Part shown: positions 25,018 through 33,251 of the stretch, piece after piece | Numbering within the stretch: the first letter of the stretch is position 1 | How the letters are laid out: each line of letters opens with the position of its first letter | The notes under the pieces: generated by a model | What the model was told of the DNA's origin: nothing | Databases searched by the model: none | Seen by the model: the letters and a program-made list of their open reading frames with translations, nothing else | Assembly: GCA_036653715.1 (NCBI GenBank) | Contig: JAVVTL010000001.1 | Coordinates: forward strand, 1 to 64,000 | Direction of reading: 5' to 3' | From: Scatomorpha sp036653715 | GTDB taxonomy: Bacteria > Bacillota > Clostridia > Oscillospirales > Oscillospiraceae | DNA length: 64,000 nucleotides | Position numbers and translations under genes: made by a program

Positions 25018-27221
25018 GGCGCGTGATTTTGGCGGAGAATGCGGGCTTTTGCTTCGGCGTATCCCGCTCGATTAAAATGGCGGAGGCGCTTTTGGAGCGC
25101 GGCCCCTGCTTCTGCCTCGGCGAGCTTATCCACAACGCCGACGTCATGCAAAGGCTCAGCGCCGCCGGACTGACCGTCATCGCCTCGCCGGAGGAGCTGC
25201 CGCGCGGGGCGCGGGTCATGATACGCGCGCACGGCGCGGGGGAGAGCGAGTATTCGGCGCTTGCCGCGCGGGGCGCCCTCATATCGGACGCGACCTGCCC
25301 AAATGTCGAGCGCATACACAGAATAGTCCGCGACGCCGCGCTTGAGGGGCGCTGCCCCGTGATAATCGGCGACGCCGCGCATCCCGAGGTCAGAGCCATC
25401 TGCGGCTGGTGCGAGGGCGCGCAGGTCTTTGCCGACGCGCGGGAGCTGCGTATATGGCTTGAGAGCGACCCGCAAAACCGCACAAAACCCATCACATTGG
25501 CGGAGCAGACCACCCAGACGGCCGCGAATCTGAGTGAATGCAAGATTTTAATAAAAAACATGTGTACAAATGTAAAAGAATTTGATACAATATGTTGTGC
25601 TACGTCCACGAGGCAGGAGGAGGCCGAAAGGCTCGCCTCCAAATGCGACGCTATGGTTGTCATTGGCGGAAAGCACAGCGCAAACAGCATACATCTGGCG
25701 GAGCTTTGCAGCGAGCGCTGCAGGAATACCCAGTTCATCGAGAATGCGGACGAGCTCAATCCGTCGCTTCTCATGGGCGCAAACACCATAGGCGTCACGA
25801 CCGGTGCATCCGCGCCGGAGTGGATAATCAAGGAGGTAATGGAAGCCATGAACGATGAAATCATCATCAATGAGAATCCTGAGGAGACCGTCACGGAGAC
25901 GGCAGCTCCCGTCTGCGAATGCAGCTGCGAGACCGCATGCGAATGCGAAACCGCCTGCGAGTGCGAGTGCACTGCCCCAGAAAATGTCATAGCACCCGAG
26001 GAGGAAGCAGCTCCCGCCGCTGAAAAGAGCTTTGGCGAGATGCTGGAGGATTCTCTGAAGTCTATATATAATGGAGACAGGATCAGCGGCGTTGTCGTAG
26101 CGATAACCCCCACCGAAATCAGCGTTGACCTTGGCACCAAATATTCGGGCTTCATCCCCACTTCCGAATTTGAAGGCGAAAGCGAGCTTCCCCTCGCCGA
26201 GCTGATTCACATCGGCGACACAATAGAAGCCATTGTCGTCCGCGTGAACGACGTCGAGGGAACCGCGCAGCTCTCCAAAAAGCGTCTTGACGGCGTCAAG
26301 AACTGGGCAGACATCGAAACCGCTCAGGAAGACGGCACCATAGTCGAGGGCATTGTCACCGAAGAAAACAAGGGCGGCATTGTCGTAACGGTCAAGGGCG
26401 TCCGCGTGTTCGTGCCGGCATCCCAGTCCGGTCTTCCCAAGGAAGCCGAGATGTCCGAGCTGCTCAAGAAAAAAGTCCGCCTCAAAATAACCGAGGTCAA
26501 CCGCGCCCGTCGCCGCGTGGTCGGCTCCATCCGTGCCGTCTCCCAGCGCGAGCGCAGGGAAAAGGCCGATGCGGTTTGGGCAGACATCGAAATCGGCAAA
26601 TCCTATAACGGCGTCGTCAAGAGCCTCACAAGCTATGGCGCCTTCGTTGATATCGGCGGAGTGGACGGCATGGTTCACGTCTCCGAGCTCTCCTGGAACC
26701 GCATCCGTCAGCCGTCCGACGCAGTTTCCGTCGGCGACGAGATTCAGGTTCACGTCATCAACTTCGACAAGGAAACCCATCGCATTTCCCTCGGCTGCAA
26801 GACTGCCGAGAGCAATCCTTGGGCGCAGTTTGCCGAATCCTACACGGTTGGCGACATCGCCACCGTCAAGGTCGTAAAGCTCATGCCCTTCGGCGCCTTT
26901 GCCGAGGTCATTCCCGGTGTGGACGGACTCATCCACATCTCCCAGATTGCCAACCGCCGCATAGGCCAGCCCTCCGAGGTTCTGACCGTTGGCGATATCG
27001 TCGATGCCAAGGTCACCGCCATCGACAACGACAAGCAGAAAATCTCTCTCTCCATCCGCGCTCTTTCCGAGCCGGAGCCGGCCCCCAAGAGAGAAGACCA
27101 CGACGAGGACAGCGGCTACAGCAGACAGCCCCGTTCCCGCGAGGACGCTCTTGTCTACGAGGTCTCCGCAGACGGCGAAGCCAGCGGCAACGTCCCCAAC
27201 TACACGGGCGCCGACCTCTAA
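25014..27221 (+). CDS. ispH-rpsA: Bifunctional IspH reductase / ribosomal protein S1 fusion
   Basis: 735 residues. Residues 1 to about 283 are IspH (LytB), the 4Fe-4S enzyme making IPP and DMAPP, with the three cluster cysteines in NAGFCFGV (Cys13), DATCPNV and TICCATSTRQ. Residues about 340-720 hold four S1 RNA-binding repeats, the last two closest to consensus (GVVKSLTSYGAFVDIG and VVKLMPFGAFAEV). The fusion itself is known in Clostridia. The linker is unusual: between residues 301 and 319 there are eight cysteines in alternating Cys-Glu pairs, followed by an acidic and Ala/Pro-rich stretch. The start overlaps plsC by four bases. Confidence 0.96.
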   Translation: MRRVILAENAGFCFGVSRSIKMAEALLERGPCFCLGELIHNADVMQRLSAAGLTVIASPEELPRGARVMIRAHGAGESEYSALAARGALISDATCPNVERIHRIVRDAALEGRCPVIIGDAAHPEVRAICGWCEGAQVFADARELRIWLESDPQNRTKPITLAEQTTQTAANLSECKILIKNMCTNVKEFDTICCATSTRQEEAERLASKCDAMVVIGGKHSANSIHLAELCSERCRNTQFIENADELNPSLLMGANTIGVTTGASAPEWIIKEVMEAMNDEIIINENPEETVTETAAPVCECSCETACECETACECECTAPENVIAPEEEAAPAAEKSFGEMLEDSLKSIYNGDRISGVVVAITPTEISVDLGTKYSGFIPTSEFEGESELPLAELIHIGDTIEAIVVRVNDVEGTAQLSKKRLDGVKNWADIETAQEDGTIVEGIVTEENKGGIVVTVKGVRVFVPASQSGLPKEAEMSELLKKKVRLKITEVNRARRRVVGSIRAVSQRERREKADAVWADIEIGKSYNGVVKSLTSYGAFVDIGGVDGMVHVSELSWNRIRQPSDAVSVGDEIQVHVINFDKETHRISLGCKTAESNPWAQFAESYTVGDIATVKVVKLMPFGAFAEVIPGVDGLIHISQIANRRIGQPSEVLTVGDIVDAKVTAIDNDKQKISLSIRALSEPEPAPKREDHDEDSGYSRQPRSREDALVYEVSADGEASGNVPNYTGADL

Positions 27222-27239
27222 GCCATAAACGCAACACAA

Positions 27240-27274
27240 AACCACCCGTCGCCTTTGGCCGATGGGTGGTTTTT
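27240..27274 (+). terminator. Terminator after ispH-rpsA
   Basis: Stem AACCACCCGTCG / CGATGGGTGGTT (one G-T pair) around CCTTTGGC, followed by TTTT. Confidence 0.85.
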
Positions 27275-27326
27275 CGCAAATTTATCTCTCCTTTTGCCGG
27301 TATTATAATTTAAATAGTGGATTCAC

Positions 27327-27355
27327 TTGCTAAAAAGGTGCTTTGCGTGTATAAT
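27327..27355 (+). promoter_or_regulatory. Promoter of carD
   Basis: TTGCTA (27327-27332) and TATAAT (27350-27355) separated by 17 bp; leader of about 45 nt to the start. Confidence 0.75.
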
Positions 27356-27406
27356 AGCTTAGTAGACGTATTGCCAAAATGCCGCAGTTCGAGAATGGAG
27401 GACTAT

Positions 27407-27892
27407 ATGGAGTTCCGTGTCGGAGACATGATCGCTCACCCGCTTCACGGTGCAGGGGTGATCGACCGCATTGAAAAAAGAAAAATAAATGGTACGGAAC
27501 GTGAGTATTATGTTCTTAAGCTTCCCGTCGGCGACATGCAGGTTATGATACCCGTCGAGTCCTGTGGGGACATCGGCGTTCGTCCCATCGTAGACCACGA
27601 CGAGGCCAGGCGTATCATCGACTCAATCCCCGAGATCGACATATCAATGACCCAAAACTGGAACAAGCGCTACCGCGAAAATATGCTCCGCATAAAGAGT
27701 GGTGACCTGATGGAGGTCGCCGCTGTCGTCAAGGGCCTCATGTCCCGAGACAAAGACCGCGGTCTCTCCACGGGCGAGCGCAAGATGCTCCATTCCGCAA
27801 AGCAAATCCTCATATCCGAGATTGTCCTTTCCGTCAGCTCCGACTACGACGCCGTCGAGGCCGAGTTGAACACGGCAATGCTCTGCTCATAA
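27407..27892 (+). CDS. carD: CarD family transcriptional regulator
   Basis: 161 residues. The N-terminal CarD/TRCF RNA-polymerase-interaction domain is clear: FRVGDMIAHPLHGAGVIDRIEKRKING, then YYVLKLPVGDMQVMIPVE. The C-terminal half is helical. Family members bind the RNA polymerase beta subunit and stabilise open complexes at rRNA-type promoters. ATG 27407 has GGAGG at 27397-27401; the longer frame upstream contains the promoter and is not coding. It precedes ispD-ispF, as in many Clostridia. Confidence 0.92.
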   Translation: MEFRVGDMIAHPLHGAGVIDRIEKRKINGTEREYYVLKLPVGDMQVMIPVESCGDIGVRPIVDHDEARRIIDSIPEIDISMTQNWNKRYRENMLRIKSGDLMEVAAVVKGLMSRDKDRGLSTGERKMLHSAKQILISEIVLSVSSDYDAVEAELNTAMLCS

Positions 27893-27908
27893 TATCTATT
27901 CTGCATGG

Positions 27909-27940
27909 GGCGGGCGAAAATACGCCCGCCTGTTTTATTT
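27909..27940 (+). terminator. Terminator after carD
   Basis: Stem GGCGGGCG / CGCCCGCC with loop AAAATA, followed by TGTTTTATTT. Confidence 0.85.
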
Positions 27941-27961
27941 TCGTTTTCATGGGGTGACGCT

Positions 27962-28684
27962 ATGTCTAAAAAACCGAAAAACGGCTCCCGACCCTTCTGC
28001 TCCTGCGTTGTGGCGGCGGCAGGCTCCTCGGAGCGCATGGGGGAGGATAAGCTCTTTCTGCCCCTCGGCTCCTCCTTTGTCCTCGCAAAGACGCTTCAGG
28101 CGCTTCAGGAAAGCCCGGATATCGACGAGCTGATAGTCGTGACCCGCAGCGAAAAAATTCCGAGGATTGCCGACCTTGCCAAGGAATTTGACCTCACAAA
28201 GCTTCGCCATATCGTCGCGGGCGCCGAAAACCGCACAGCCTCCGTGCTCTGCGGCGTGCGTCTCTGCTCGGCGGAGGCAAAGCTTATCGCCATCCACGAC
28301 GGCGCAAGACCCTTGGTGTCTGCGGAGGTCATCGGGCGCGCGGTGCTCGCGGCTCGGGACTGCGGCGCGGCGGCCCCCGCAATACACGCGCGTGACACCG
28401 TCCGTCAGGCGCGCGGCGGCAGGGTACTAAAAACGCTGGAGCGCGACGAGCTTTATCTCATGCAGACGCCGCAGGTGTTTGAGGCGCAGCTTATAAGAAC
28501 CGCGCTTGAGGACGCCGTGCGCCTCTCACTCTCACTCACGGACGACTGTCAGGCAGTCATGCTGATGGACAGGGACGTGTATTTAGTGGAGGGCGCGGAC
28601 GACAATCTCAAGCTCACCACGCAGGCGGATATTTTTGCCGCGCGTGCTATTTTAGAGGCGAGGGGTGAGTGGACTTGCGGATAG
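27962..28684 (+). CDS. ispD: 2-C-methyl-D-erythritol 4-phosphate cytidylyltransferase
   Basis: 240 residues. The nucleotide-binding motif AAAGSSERMGEDKLFLPL is near the N-terminus. HDGARPLV and the TDD motif of LTDDCQAV follow, and the C-terminus NLKLTTQADI is standard. Third step of the MEP isoprenoid pathway, which ends with IspH, encoded about 0.7 kb upstream. ATG 27962 is preceded by GGGGTGA. ispF overlaps its end. Confidence 0.96.
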   Translation: MSKKPKNGSRPFCSCVVAAAGSSERMGEDKLFLPLGSSFVLAKTLQALQESPDIDELIVVTRSEKIPRIADLAKEFDLTKLRHIVAGAENRTASVLCGVRLCSAEAKLIAIHDGARPLVSAEVIGRAVLAARDCGAAAPAIHARDTVRQARGGRVLKTLERDELYLMQTPQVFEAQLIRTALEDAVRLSLSLTDDCQAVMLMDRDVYLVEGADDNLKLTTQADIFAARAILEARGEWTCG

Positions 28685-29142
28685 GCGAGGGCTACGACGT
28701 ACATAAGCTTATTTTCGGCAGAGCGCTCATCCTCGGCGGAGTTACAATCCCCTTCGAGCGCGGTCTGCTCGGCCACTCCGATGCGGACGTCCTTGTCCAC
28801 GCCGTGATGGACGCGCTTTTGGGCGCGGCGGCGCTCGGAGATATCGGCAAGCTGTTTCCGGACAGCGACCCCGCCTACGAGGGCGCAAACAGTCTCCTGC
28901 TGCTCACGGAGGTCTGCCGCCGTCTGAGGGCCGAGGGGTATGAGATTTCCAACATCGACTCTACCATAGCCGCCCAGTCGCCCAAGCTTGCGCCCTACAT
29001 CGGCAATATGCGCGAAAATATCGCGCAGGCCGTCGGAGTGGACGTCTCCCGCATCAGCGTCAAGGCGACGACGGAGGAGGGGCTTGGCTTCACGGGAGAG
29101 GGCCTCGGCATATCCGCGCGCGCCATAGCGCTCATATTATAG
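28675..29142 (+). CDS. ispF: 2-C-methyl-D-erythritol 2,4-cyclodiphosphate synthase
   Basis: 155 residues. The metal-binding GEGYDVHKL (DxH) at residues 4-12 and HSDADVLVHAVMDALLGAAALGDIG define IspF; VKATTEEGLGFTGEGLG is the end motif. The TTG at 28675 gives the family start MRIGxGYDVH and sits 6 nt after GGGGTGA; a GTG at 28669 overlaps that site. It overlaps ispD by 10 nt. Confidence 0.96.
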   Translation: MRIGEGYDVHKLIFGRALILGGVTIPFERGLLGHSDADVLVHAVMDALLGAAALGDIGKLFPDSDPAYEGANSLLLLTEVCRRLRAEGYEISNIDSTIAAQSPKLAPYIGNMRENIAQAVGVDVSRISVKATTEEGLGFTGEGLGISARAIALIL

Positions 29143-29165
29143 CTCCCCCTATAAACACTTTCGCC

Positions 29166-29206
29166 CCTCCCGCATAAAATGGCCTATAACCATGCGGGAG
29201 GGTTTT
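29166..29206 (+). terminator. Terminator-like hairpin carrying the DUF3343 ribosome-binding site
   Basis: 11-bp stem CCCTCCCGCAT (29166-29176) / ATGCGGGAGGG (29192-29202) with a 15-nt loop, followed by TTTTT. The GGGAGGG of the 3' arm is also the Shine-Dalgarno sequence for ATG 29210. Confidence 0.8.
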
Positions 29207-29209
29207 TCC

Positions 29210-29464
29210 ATGCAGCAGTACATCATCATGTGCCGATCTCTCACCTACGCCCAGCGCGCCATGGCGACGCTCGAGCGCTCGGGGATAACGACGGCGGTTT
29301 CGAGAGCGCCGAGGGAGCTGTCGCCGCAGGGCTGCGGCTATTGCCTGAAGGTTTCACAGAAGCGCTTTAACGCAGCGCTCGGGATTTTGGCTGCCGCAGG
29401 GGAGCCTCGCGGGCGTCTGTTCAGAATTGAGGATAACGGCGAATACACGGAGGTTGCGGGATGA
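29210..29464 (+). CDS. DUF3343 domain protein
   Basis: 84 residues. The start MQQYIIMCRSLTYAQRAMATLERSGI followed by a CGYCLKV motif is typical of DUF3343. ATG 29210 is chosen because GGAGGG at 29196-29201 is 8 nt away; an upstream ATG at 29192 would lack a ribosome-binding site. It overlaps the next gene (class V PLP enzyme) by 4 nt. These two families are often neighbours in Clostridia, in some genomes near selenium genes. The function is unproven; a small carrier or adaptor for sulfur or selenium is a guess. Confidence 0.85.
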   Translation: MQQYIIMCRSLTYAQRAMATLERSGITTAVSRAPRELSPQGCGYCLKVSQKRFNAALGILAAAGEPRGRLFRIEDNGEYTEVAG

Positions 29465-30597
29465 TATATCTTGATTCCGCAGCCACGAGCCTGCAAAAGC
29501 CGGCTTCGGTGCCGAGAGCCTGCGCCGAAGCCATTCGGACTATGGCAAGCCCGGGCAGGGGCGGGCACTCTCCCGCCATGCTCGCGGCGGATACCGCATT
29601 TCGCTGCCGCGAGCTGCTCGCGGGGCTTTTTAATGCGCCCTCGCCGGAGAATGTGGTTTTCACCATGAACGCCACGCACGGCCTCAATATAGCCATAAAT
29701 ACGCTGATTTCCCCGGGTGACAGAGTTGTCGTCTCCGGCTGGGAGCACAACGCCGTCACAAGGCCGCTCCGCCTTTTCGGTGCGAACACGGACGTCGCCG
29801 AGTCGCCGCTCTTTGACAGCGGGGCGGCACTGCGGGCGTTTCGGCGGAAAGTGCGCGGCGCGGACGCCGTTGTGTGCACGCATGTCTCCAATGCTTTCGG
29901 GTACATACTGCCGATATACGAGATTGCGGAGCTGTGCCGCGAGGAACAGGTGCCGCTCATAGTCGATGCCTCGCAGTCCGCGGGTGTCCTTGCTGTGGAT
30001 ATGCAGCGGCTTGGCGCGCGTTTTATAGCCATGCCGGGGCACAAGGGGCTGCTCGGCCCGCAGGGGACCGGCGTTCTGCTCTGCTCGGGCGAGGTAAAGC
30101 CGCTCATGGCCGGCGGCACAGGCTCCGAGAGCCGCAATCAGGATATGCCGCGCTTTCTGCCCGACAGACTCGAGGCGGGCACGCACAACATCTGCGGAAT
30201 AGCCGGTCTGATGGCGGGGACAGAGTACGTCTCCGCGCTGACTACGGAGAAAATAGGGCGGCACGAGCGCGAGCTTGCGCGTCTCATGGCGCAGCAGCTC
30301 TCCGACATACCCGGACTTCGCGTGTACGCATCCGACGACCCCGCGCTTCAGGCAGGCGTTGTTTCGGTGAGACACGAGACGCTTGGCTGTGAGCGGATAG
30401 GGGAGGAGCTTGGCAATCGCGGCGTCGCCGTGAGGGCGGGGCTGCATTGCGCGCCGACAGCCCACAAAAGCGCAGGTACCCTCGACAGCGGCACGGTGAG
30501 ATTCAGCTTCTCGCCCTTCAACACCCGCGCCGAAGTCAAAAAAGCGGCCGATGCGACCAAAAGTGCCATCAAAAAACTGAGCGGGCAGGCAAAATGA
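29461..30597 (+). CDS. Cysteine desulfurase-like class V aminotransferase (TIGR01977 type)
   Basis: 378 residues. The N-terminus IYLDSAATSLQKP is the class V signature. The PLP lysine is Lys195 in PGHKGLLGPQG. Substrate-loop Cys330 lies in GLHCAP, a position where NifS/SufS enzymes have the catalytic cysteine, although the surrounding sequence differs. It is coupled to the DUF3343 gene. Selenocysteine lyase, desulfurase or another PLP reaction cannot be separated by eye. No IscU or SufU scaffold gene is nearby, so a role as the main Fe-S supplier is unlikely. Confidence 0.85.
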   Translation: MIYLDSAATSLQKPASVPRACAEAIRTMASPGRGGHSPAMLAADTAFRCRELLAGLFNAPSPENVVFTMNATHGLNIAINTLISPGDRVVVSGWEHNAVTRPLRLFGANTDVAESPLFDSGAALRAFRRKVRGADAVVCTHVSNAFGYILPIYEIAELCREEQVPLIVDASQSAGVLAVDMQRLGARFIAMPGHKGLLGPQGTGVLLCSGEVKPLMAGGTGSESRNQDMPRFLPDRLEAGTHNICGIAGLMAGTEYVSALTTEKIGRHERELARLMAQQLSDIPGLRVYASDDPALQAGVVSVRHETLGCERIGEELGNRGVAVRAGLHCAPTAHKSAGTLDSGTVRFSFSPFNTRAEVKKAADATKSAIKKLSGQAK

Positions 30598-30599
30598 GT

Positions 30600-30628
30600 T
30601 TGCTATTTTCTTCAAAATATTATATAAT
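30600..30628 (+). promoter_or_regulatory. Promoter of cdaA
   Basis: TTGCTA (30600-30605) and TATAAT (30623-30628), 17-bp spacer, beginning three bases after the preceding stop codon. Confidence 0.75.
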
Positions 30629-30649
30629 ACCCTGAAGCGTTATGTGAAC

Positions 30650-30681
30650 GTCCGCTGAGCTATGCCGGCGGACGCTCAGCG
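30650..30681 (+). promoter_or_regulatory. Two alternative hairpins in the cdaA leader
   Basis: GTCCGC (30650-30655) can pair with GCGGAC (30668-30673), and CGCTGAGC (30653-30660) can pair with GCTCAGCG (30674-30681). The two helices share bases and exclude one another, which is the layout of a switch. No known riboswitch was recognised. Confidence 0.4.
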
Positions 30682-30702
30682 CATGCTTATGAGGACAGGC
30701 CT

Positions 30703-31593
30703 ATGGACAAAATTGCAGGATTTTTTTCAAAGTTAATAAACTATCTGCTGACAATGCGCATCACCGATATGGTCGATATCATAATTGTCGCCGCCCTAAT
30801 CTATGCGGCAATCGGACTAATCCGAAAAACCAATTCCTCCCGCGTTGCCAGAGGTCTGGTTTTGATTTTAGTAGCGCTTTGGGTGTCGGAGTTCCTCAAG
30901 CTCACAATGTTCAACTACCTTCTCCGCAAAACGGTCGAGCTTGGCCTTATCGCGCTGGTCATCCTGTTCCAGCCGGAGCTGCGCAGGCTCCTTGAGCGCA
31001 TGGGCAGCGGAAAATTTGCGAGCCTCTTTTCCAAGGGCGCTGTCGCCCCGCTCGCGCTCGATAACGCCATCTCCCAAACAGTCCTCGCCTGCGAGGACAT
31101 GTCCTCCACAAAAACGGGCGCTCTCATAGTCTTTGAGCGCACCTCAACACTTAATGACCCGATGAGCACAGGCACTATCGTCGACGCGGATATGACAGCG
31201 GAGCTTCTCCGCAACGTCTTTTACCCGAAAGCTCCCCTGCACGACGGCGCAGTCATCGTGCGCGAGGGCAGGATAGCCGCCGCGGGCTGTATGCTTCCGC
31301 TCTCGCACAACGTCAGCCTGAGCCGCGACCTCGGTATGCGCCACCGCGCCGGCATCGGCATGAGCGAGCACTCCGACGCCGTGGTGGCAATAGTTTCCGA
31401 GGAGACAGGCTCCATCTCCGTCGCCATCGACGGAATGCTCAAGCGCCATCTCTCGGCGGACACCTTCGAGAAAATTCTCCGCTCGGAGCTTCTGCCGGAC
31501 GACGAATCTCAGGTAAAGCGCGGCATCGCCGGTTTCTTCAGCTCCATCGGCTCCGCAAGGGTGAAAAAGAATGACGAAGATAAACTTCAATAA
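30703..31593 (+). CDS. cdaA: Diadenylate cyclase CdaA
   Basis: 296 residues. Three N-terminal membrane segments (to about residue 85) precede the DAC domain. The catalytic motifs are DGA in LHDGAVIV (about residue 179) and RHR in GMRHRAGIGMSE (about 213). It makes cyclic di-AMP from ATP, controlling potassium, osmotic balance and cell-wall physiology. cdaR overlaps its end by 23 nt. The usual third gene, glmM, is not next in this locus. Confidence 0.96.
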   Translation: MDKIAGFFSKLINYLLTMRITDMVDIIIVAALIYAAIGLIRKTNSSRVARGLVLILVALWVSEFLKLTMFNYLLRKTVELGLIALVILFQPELRRLLERMGSGKFASLFSKGAVAPLALDNAISQTVLACEDMSSTKTGALIVFERTSTLNDPMSTGTIVDADMTAELLRNVFYPKAPLHDGAVIVREGRIAAAGCMLPLSHNVSLSRDLGMRHRAGIGMSEHSDAVVAIVSEETGSISVAIDGMLKRHLSADTFEKILRSELLPDDESQVKRGIAGFFSSIGSARVKKNDEDKLQ

Positions 31594-32812
31594 GCTGTTT
31601 GACAGCAAAGTGTTTTGGATTGTAGTCTCGATTTTGGCGTCGCTGCTCATTTGGGTCTACATCACGGGCACTCAGGAAGAATACATCGAGAGCCCATTCC
31701 GCGACGTTGAGGTCGTCCTTTCCGGCGCGGAAAACCTCAAGCAGTCCAAGGGCTACGTCGTCACGGACGTGGACGTACAGACGATTTCCGTCACGCTCTA
31801 CGGCACGAGAGCCAATATCGGCAGGCTCGGCTCCGAGGATATCAAGGCCGTCATTGACCTCTCAAAGGTCACCAAGACCGGGCAGAACCGCTGGGTCTGC
31901 GATATATCCTACCCCAACACCGTCGATTCCACCGCCGTCCGAGTAATCAGTCAGGCGCCGGAATACATCTCCTTCACCGTCTCTCAAATGACGGCGAAGA
32001 CCGTCCCCGTCATGGGCGCCTTTGTCGGCAGCGTTGCCGAGGGCTATGTGGCAGAGGAGCCGATTTTTGACCCCACCACCATCACCCTCAGCGGCCCCGA
32101 TTCCGAGCTTGCCAAGATTGACCACGTTTGGGCGACAATCGGCGGCGACGAGCTCACAAAATCCAAGACCGCCGACGTCTCCTATACCCTCGTGGATGCG
32201 AACGACAAAACCCTCGAATACACCGACATCTCGGGAGACTACGACACAGTCCGCGTGACCCTCCCCATAAGCGTCAAGAAGGGCATCCCCCTGACGGTCA
32301 ACCTTATCGAGGGCGCGGGTGCGACACTCGATAACTGCGTAGTCACCATCGAGCCTGCCAGCATCGTAATCGCCGGCGACTCCGCGATAGTGGACGGCAT
32401 AAACAAGCTCGTCCTCGCCACCATAGACCTCACCGATTTCTCCGCCTCCTCCGAGGAAACCTATACCATCCAAATTCCGAACGACGTCCAGAATATCACC
32501 GGCATCACGGAGGCAAAGGTCAAAATCGAGATTGTCGGCCTCACCACCAAAAAGCTGCTCGTCAGCAATCTCTCCTTCATCAATCTTCCAAAGGGCTACA
32601 CTGCCGAAATACTCACCCGCAACATAGAAGTCACCGTGAGAGCCTCGGCGGATGTGCTCAAAAAAATAAAAGCGGACAATCTCCGCGCGGTTGCCGACCT
32701 GACGGATATCGCCACAATGGGCGACGTGACGGTCCCGGTCAAGATATATGTGGACGGCTTCACAAATGCCGGCGCGGTGGGAGACTGCACCATGACCCTT
32801 CATATCAAGTGA
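31571..32812 (+). CDS. cdaR: CdaR (YbbR domain protein), regulator of CdaA
   Basis: 413 residues. One N-terminal membrane helix (VFWIVVSILASLLIWVYITG, about residues 14-33) is followed by an extracytoplasmic part made of repeated YbbR domains. Recurring patterns such as PVMGAFVGSVAEGY, LPISVKKGIPLTVNL and LVSNLSFINLPKGY mark the repeats, about four in all. Family members bind CdaA and modulate its activity. It is translationally coupled to cdaA. Confidence 0.94.
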   Translation: MTKINFNKLFDSKVFWIVVSILASLLIWVYITGTQEEYIESPFRDVEVVLSGAENLKQSKGYVVTDVDVQTISVTLYGTRANIGRLGSEDIKAVIDLSKVTKTGQNRWVCDISYPNTVDSTAVRVISQAPEYISFTVSQMTAKTVPVMGAFVGSVAEGYVAEEPIFDPTTITLSGPDSELAKIDHVWATIGGDELTKSKTADVSYTLVDANDKTLEYTDISGDYDTVRVTLPISVKKGIPLTVNLIEGAGATLDNCVVTIEPASIVIAGDSAIVDGINKLVLATIDLTDFSASSEETYTIQIPNDVQNITGITEAKVKIEIVGLTTKKLLVSNLSFINLPKGYTAEILTRNIEVTVRASADVLKKIKADNLRAVADLTDIATMGDVTVPVKIYVDGFTNAGAVGDCTMTLHIK

Positions 32813-32828
32813 CAGTGAGGTGTTTAAA

Positions 32829-33251
32829 TTGACACAGTTTGCAATAGTCAAAAAGCAAGCCCCCTCCGGCAAGGCGGAGGTCGAAGTCCTGCGCGGTACG
32901 GCCTGCGGGGACGATTGCGGCTCCTGCGAGGTCTGCAACTACGCCTCAAAGCTCCGCATAGAGGCAAGAAATCCCCTCTGCGCCGAGATAGGCGACAGGG
33001 TCGAGATCGAGACGCAGTCTTCGCGCATTCTTGGCGCGGCCTTCATGGTCTATGTCGTGCCATTCATCCTGTTCTTCATCGGCTACGCCGTCGCCTCCGC
33101 ACTCAAGATGAGCGAGGGCAGCTCCATACTCATGAGCTTCGGCTTTTTTGCCGTCGGCATGGCAGCCACGGTTCTGCTGCACCACCTGCGCAGAAAAAAT
33201 CCCATCACCTACGAGATAACCAAAATCATCGAACACGGGGAGAGCCTATGA
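32829..33251 (+). CDS. rseC: SoxR-reducing/RseC family membrane protein
   Basis: 140 residues. A cytoplasmic cysteine cluster (RGTACGDDCGSCEVC, about residues 23-37) precedes two membrane helices (about 73-95 and 101-120). The TTG at 32829 follows GAGGTG with 6-nt spacing; GTG 32820 overlaps that site. RseC/MucC proteins in proteobacteria act in sigma-E or SoxR circuits and Rnf proteins are related. In Clostridia the role is unknown, although Rnf-like redox function is suggested by the cysteines. yicC overlaps by 4 nt. Confidence 0.85.
   Translation: MTQFAIVKKQAPSGKAEVEVLRGTACGDDCGSCEVCNYASKLRIEARNPLCAEIGDRVEIETQSSRILGAAFMVYVVPFILFFIGYAVASALKMSEGSSILMSFGFFAVGMAATVLLHHLRRKNPITYEITKIIEHGESL

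Noticed and set aside
25548..27245. 565-residue minus-strand frame opposite ispH-rpsA
   Set aside because: Shadow of the GC-rich S1 repeats on the coding strand; no domain, no ribosome-binding site.
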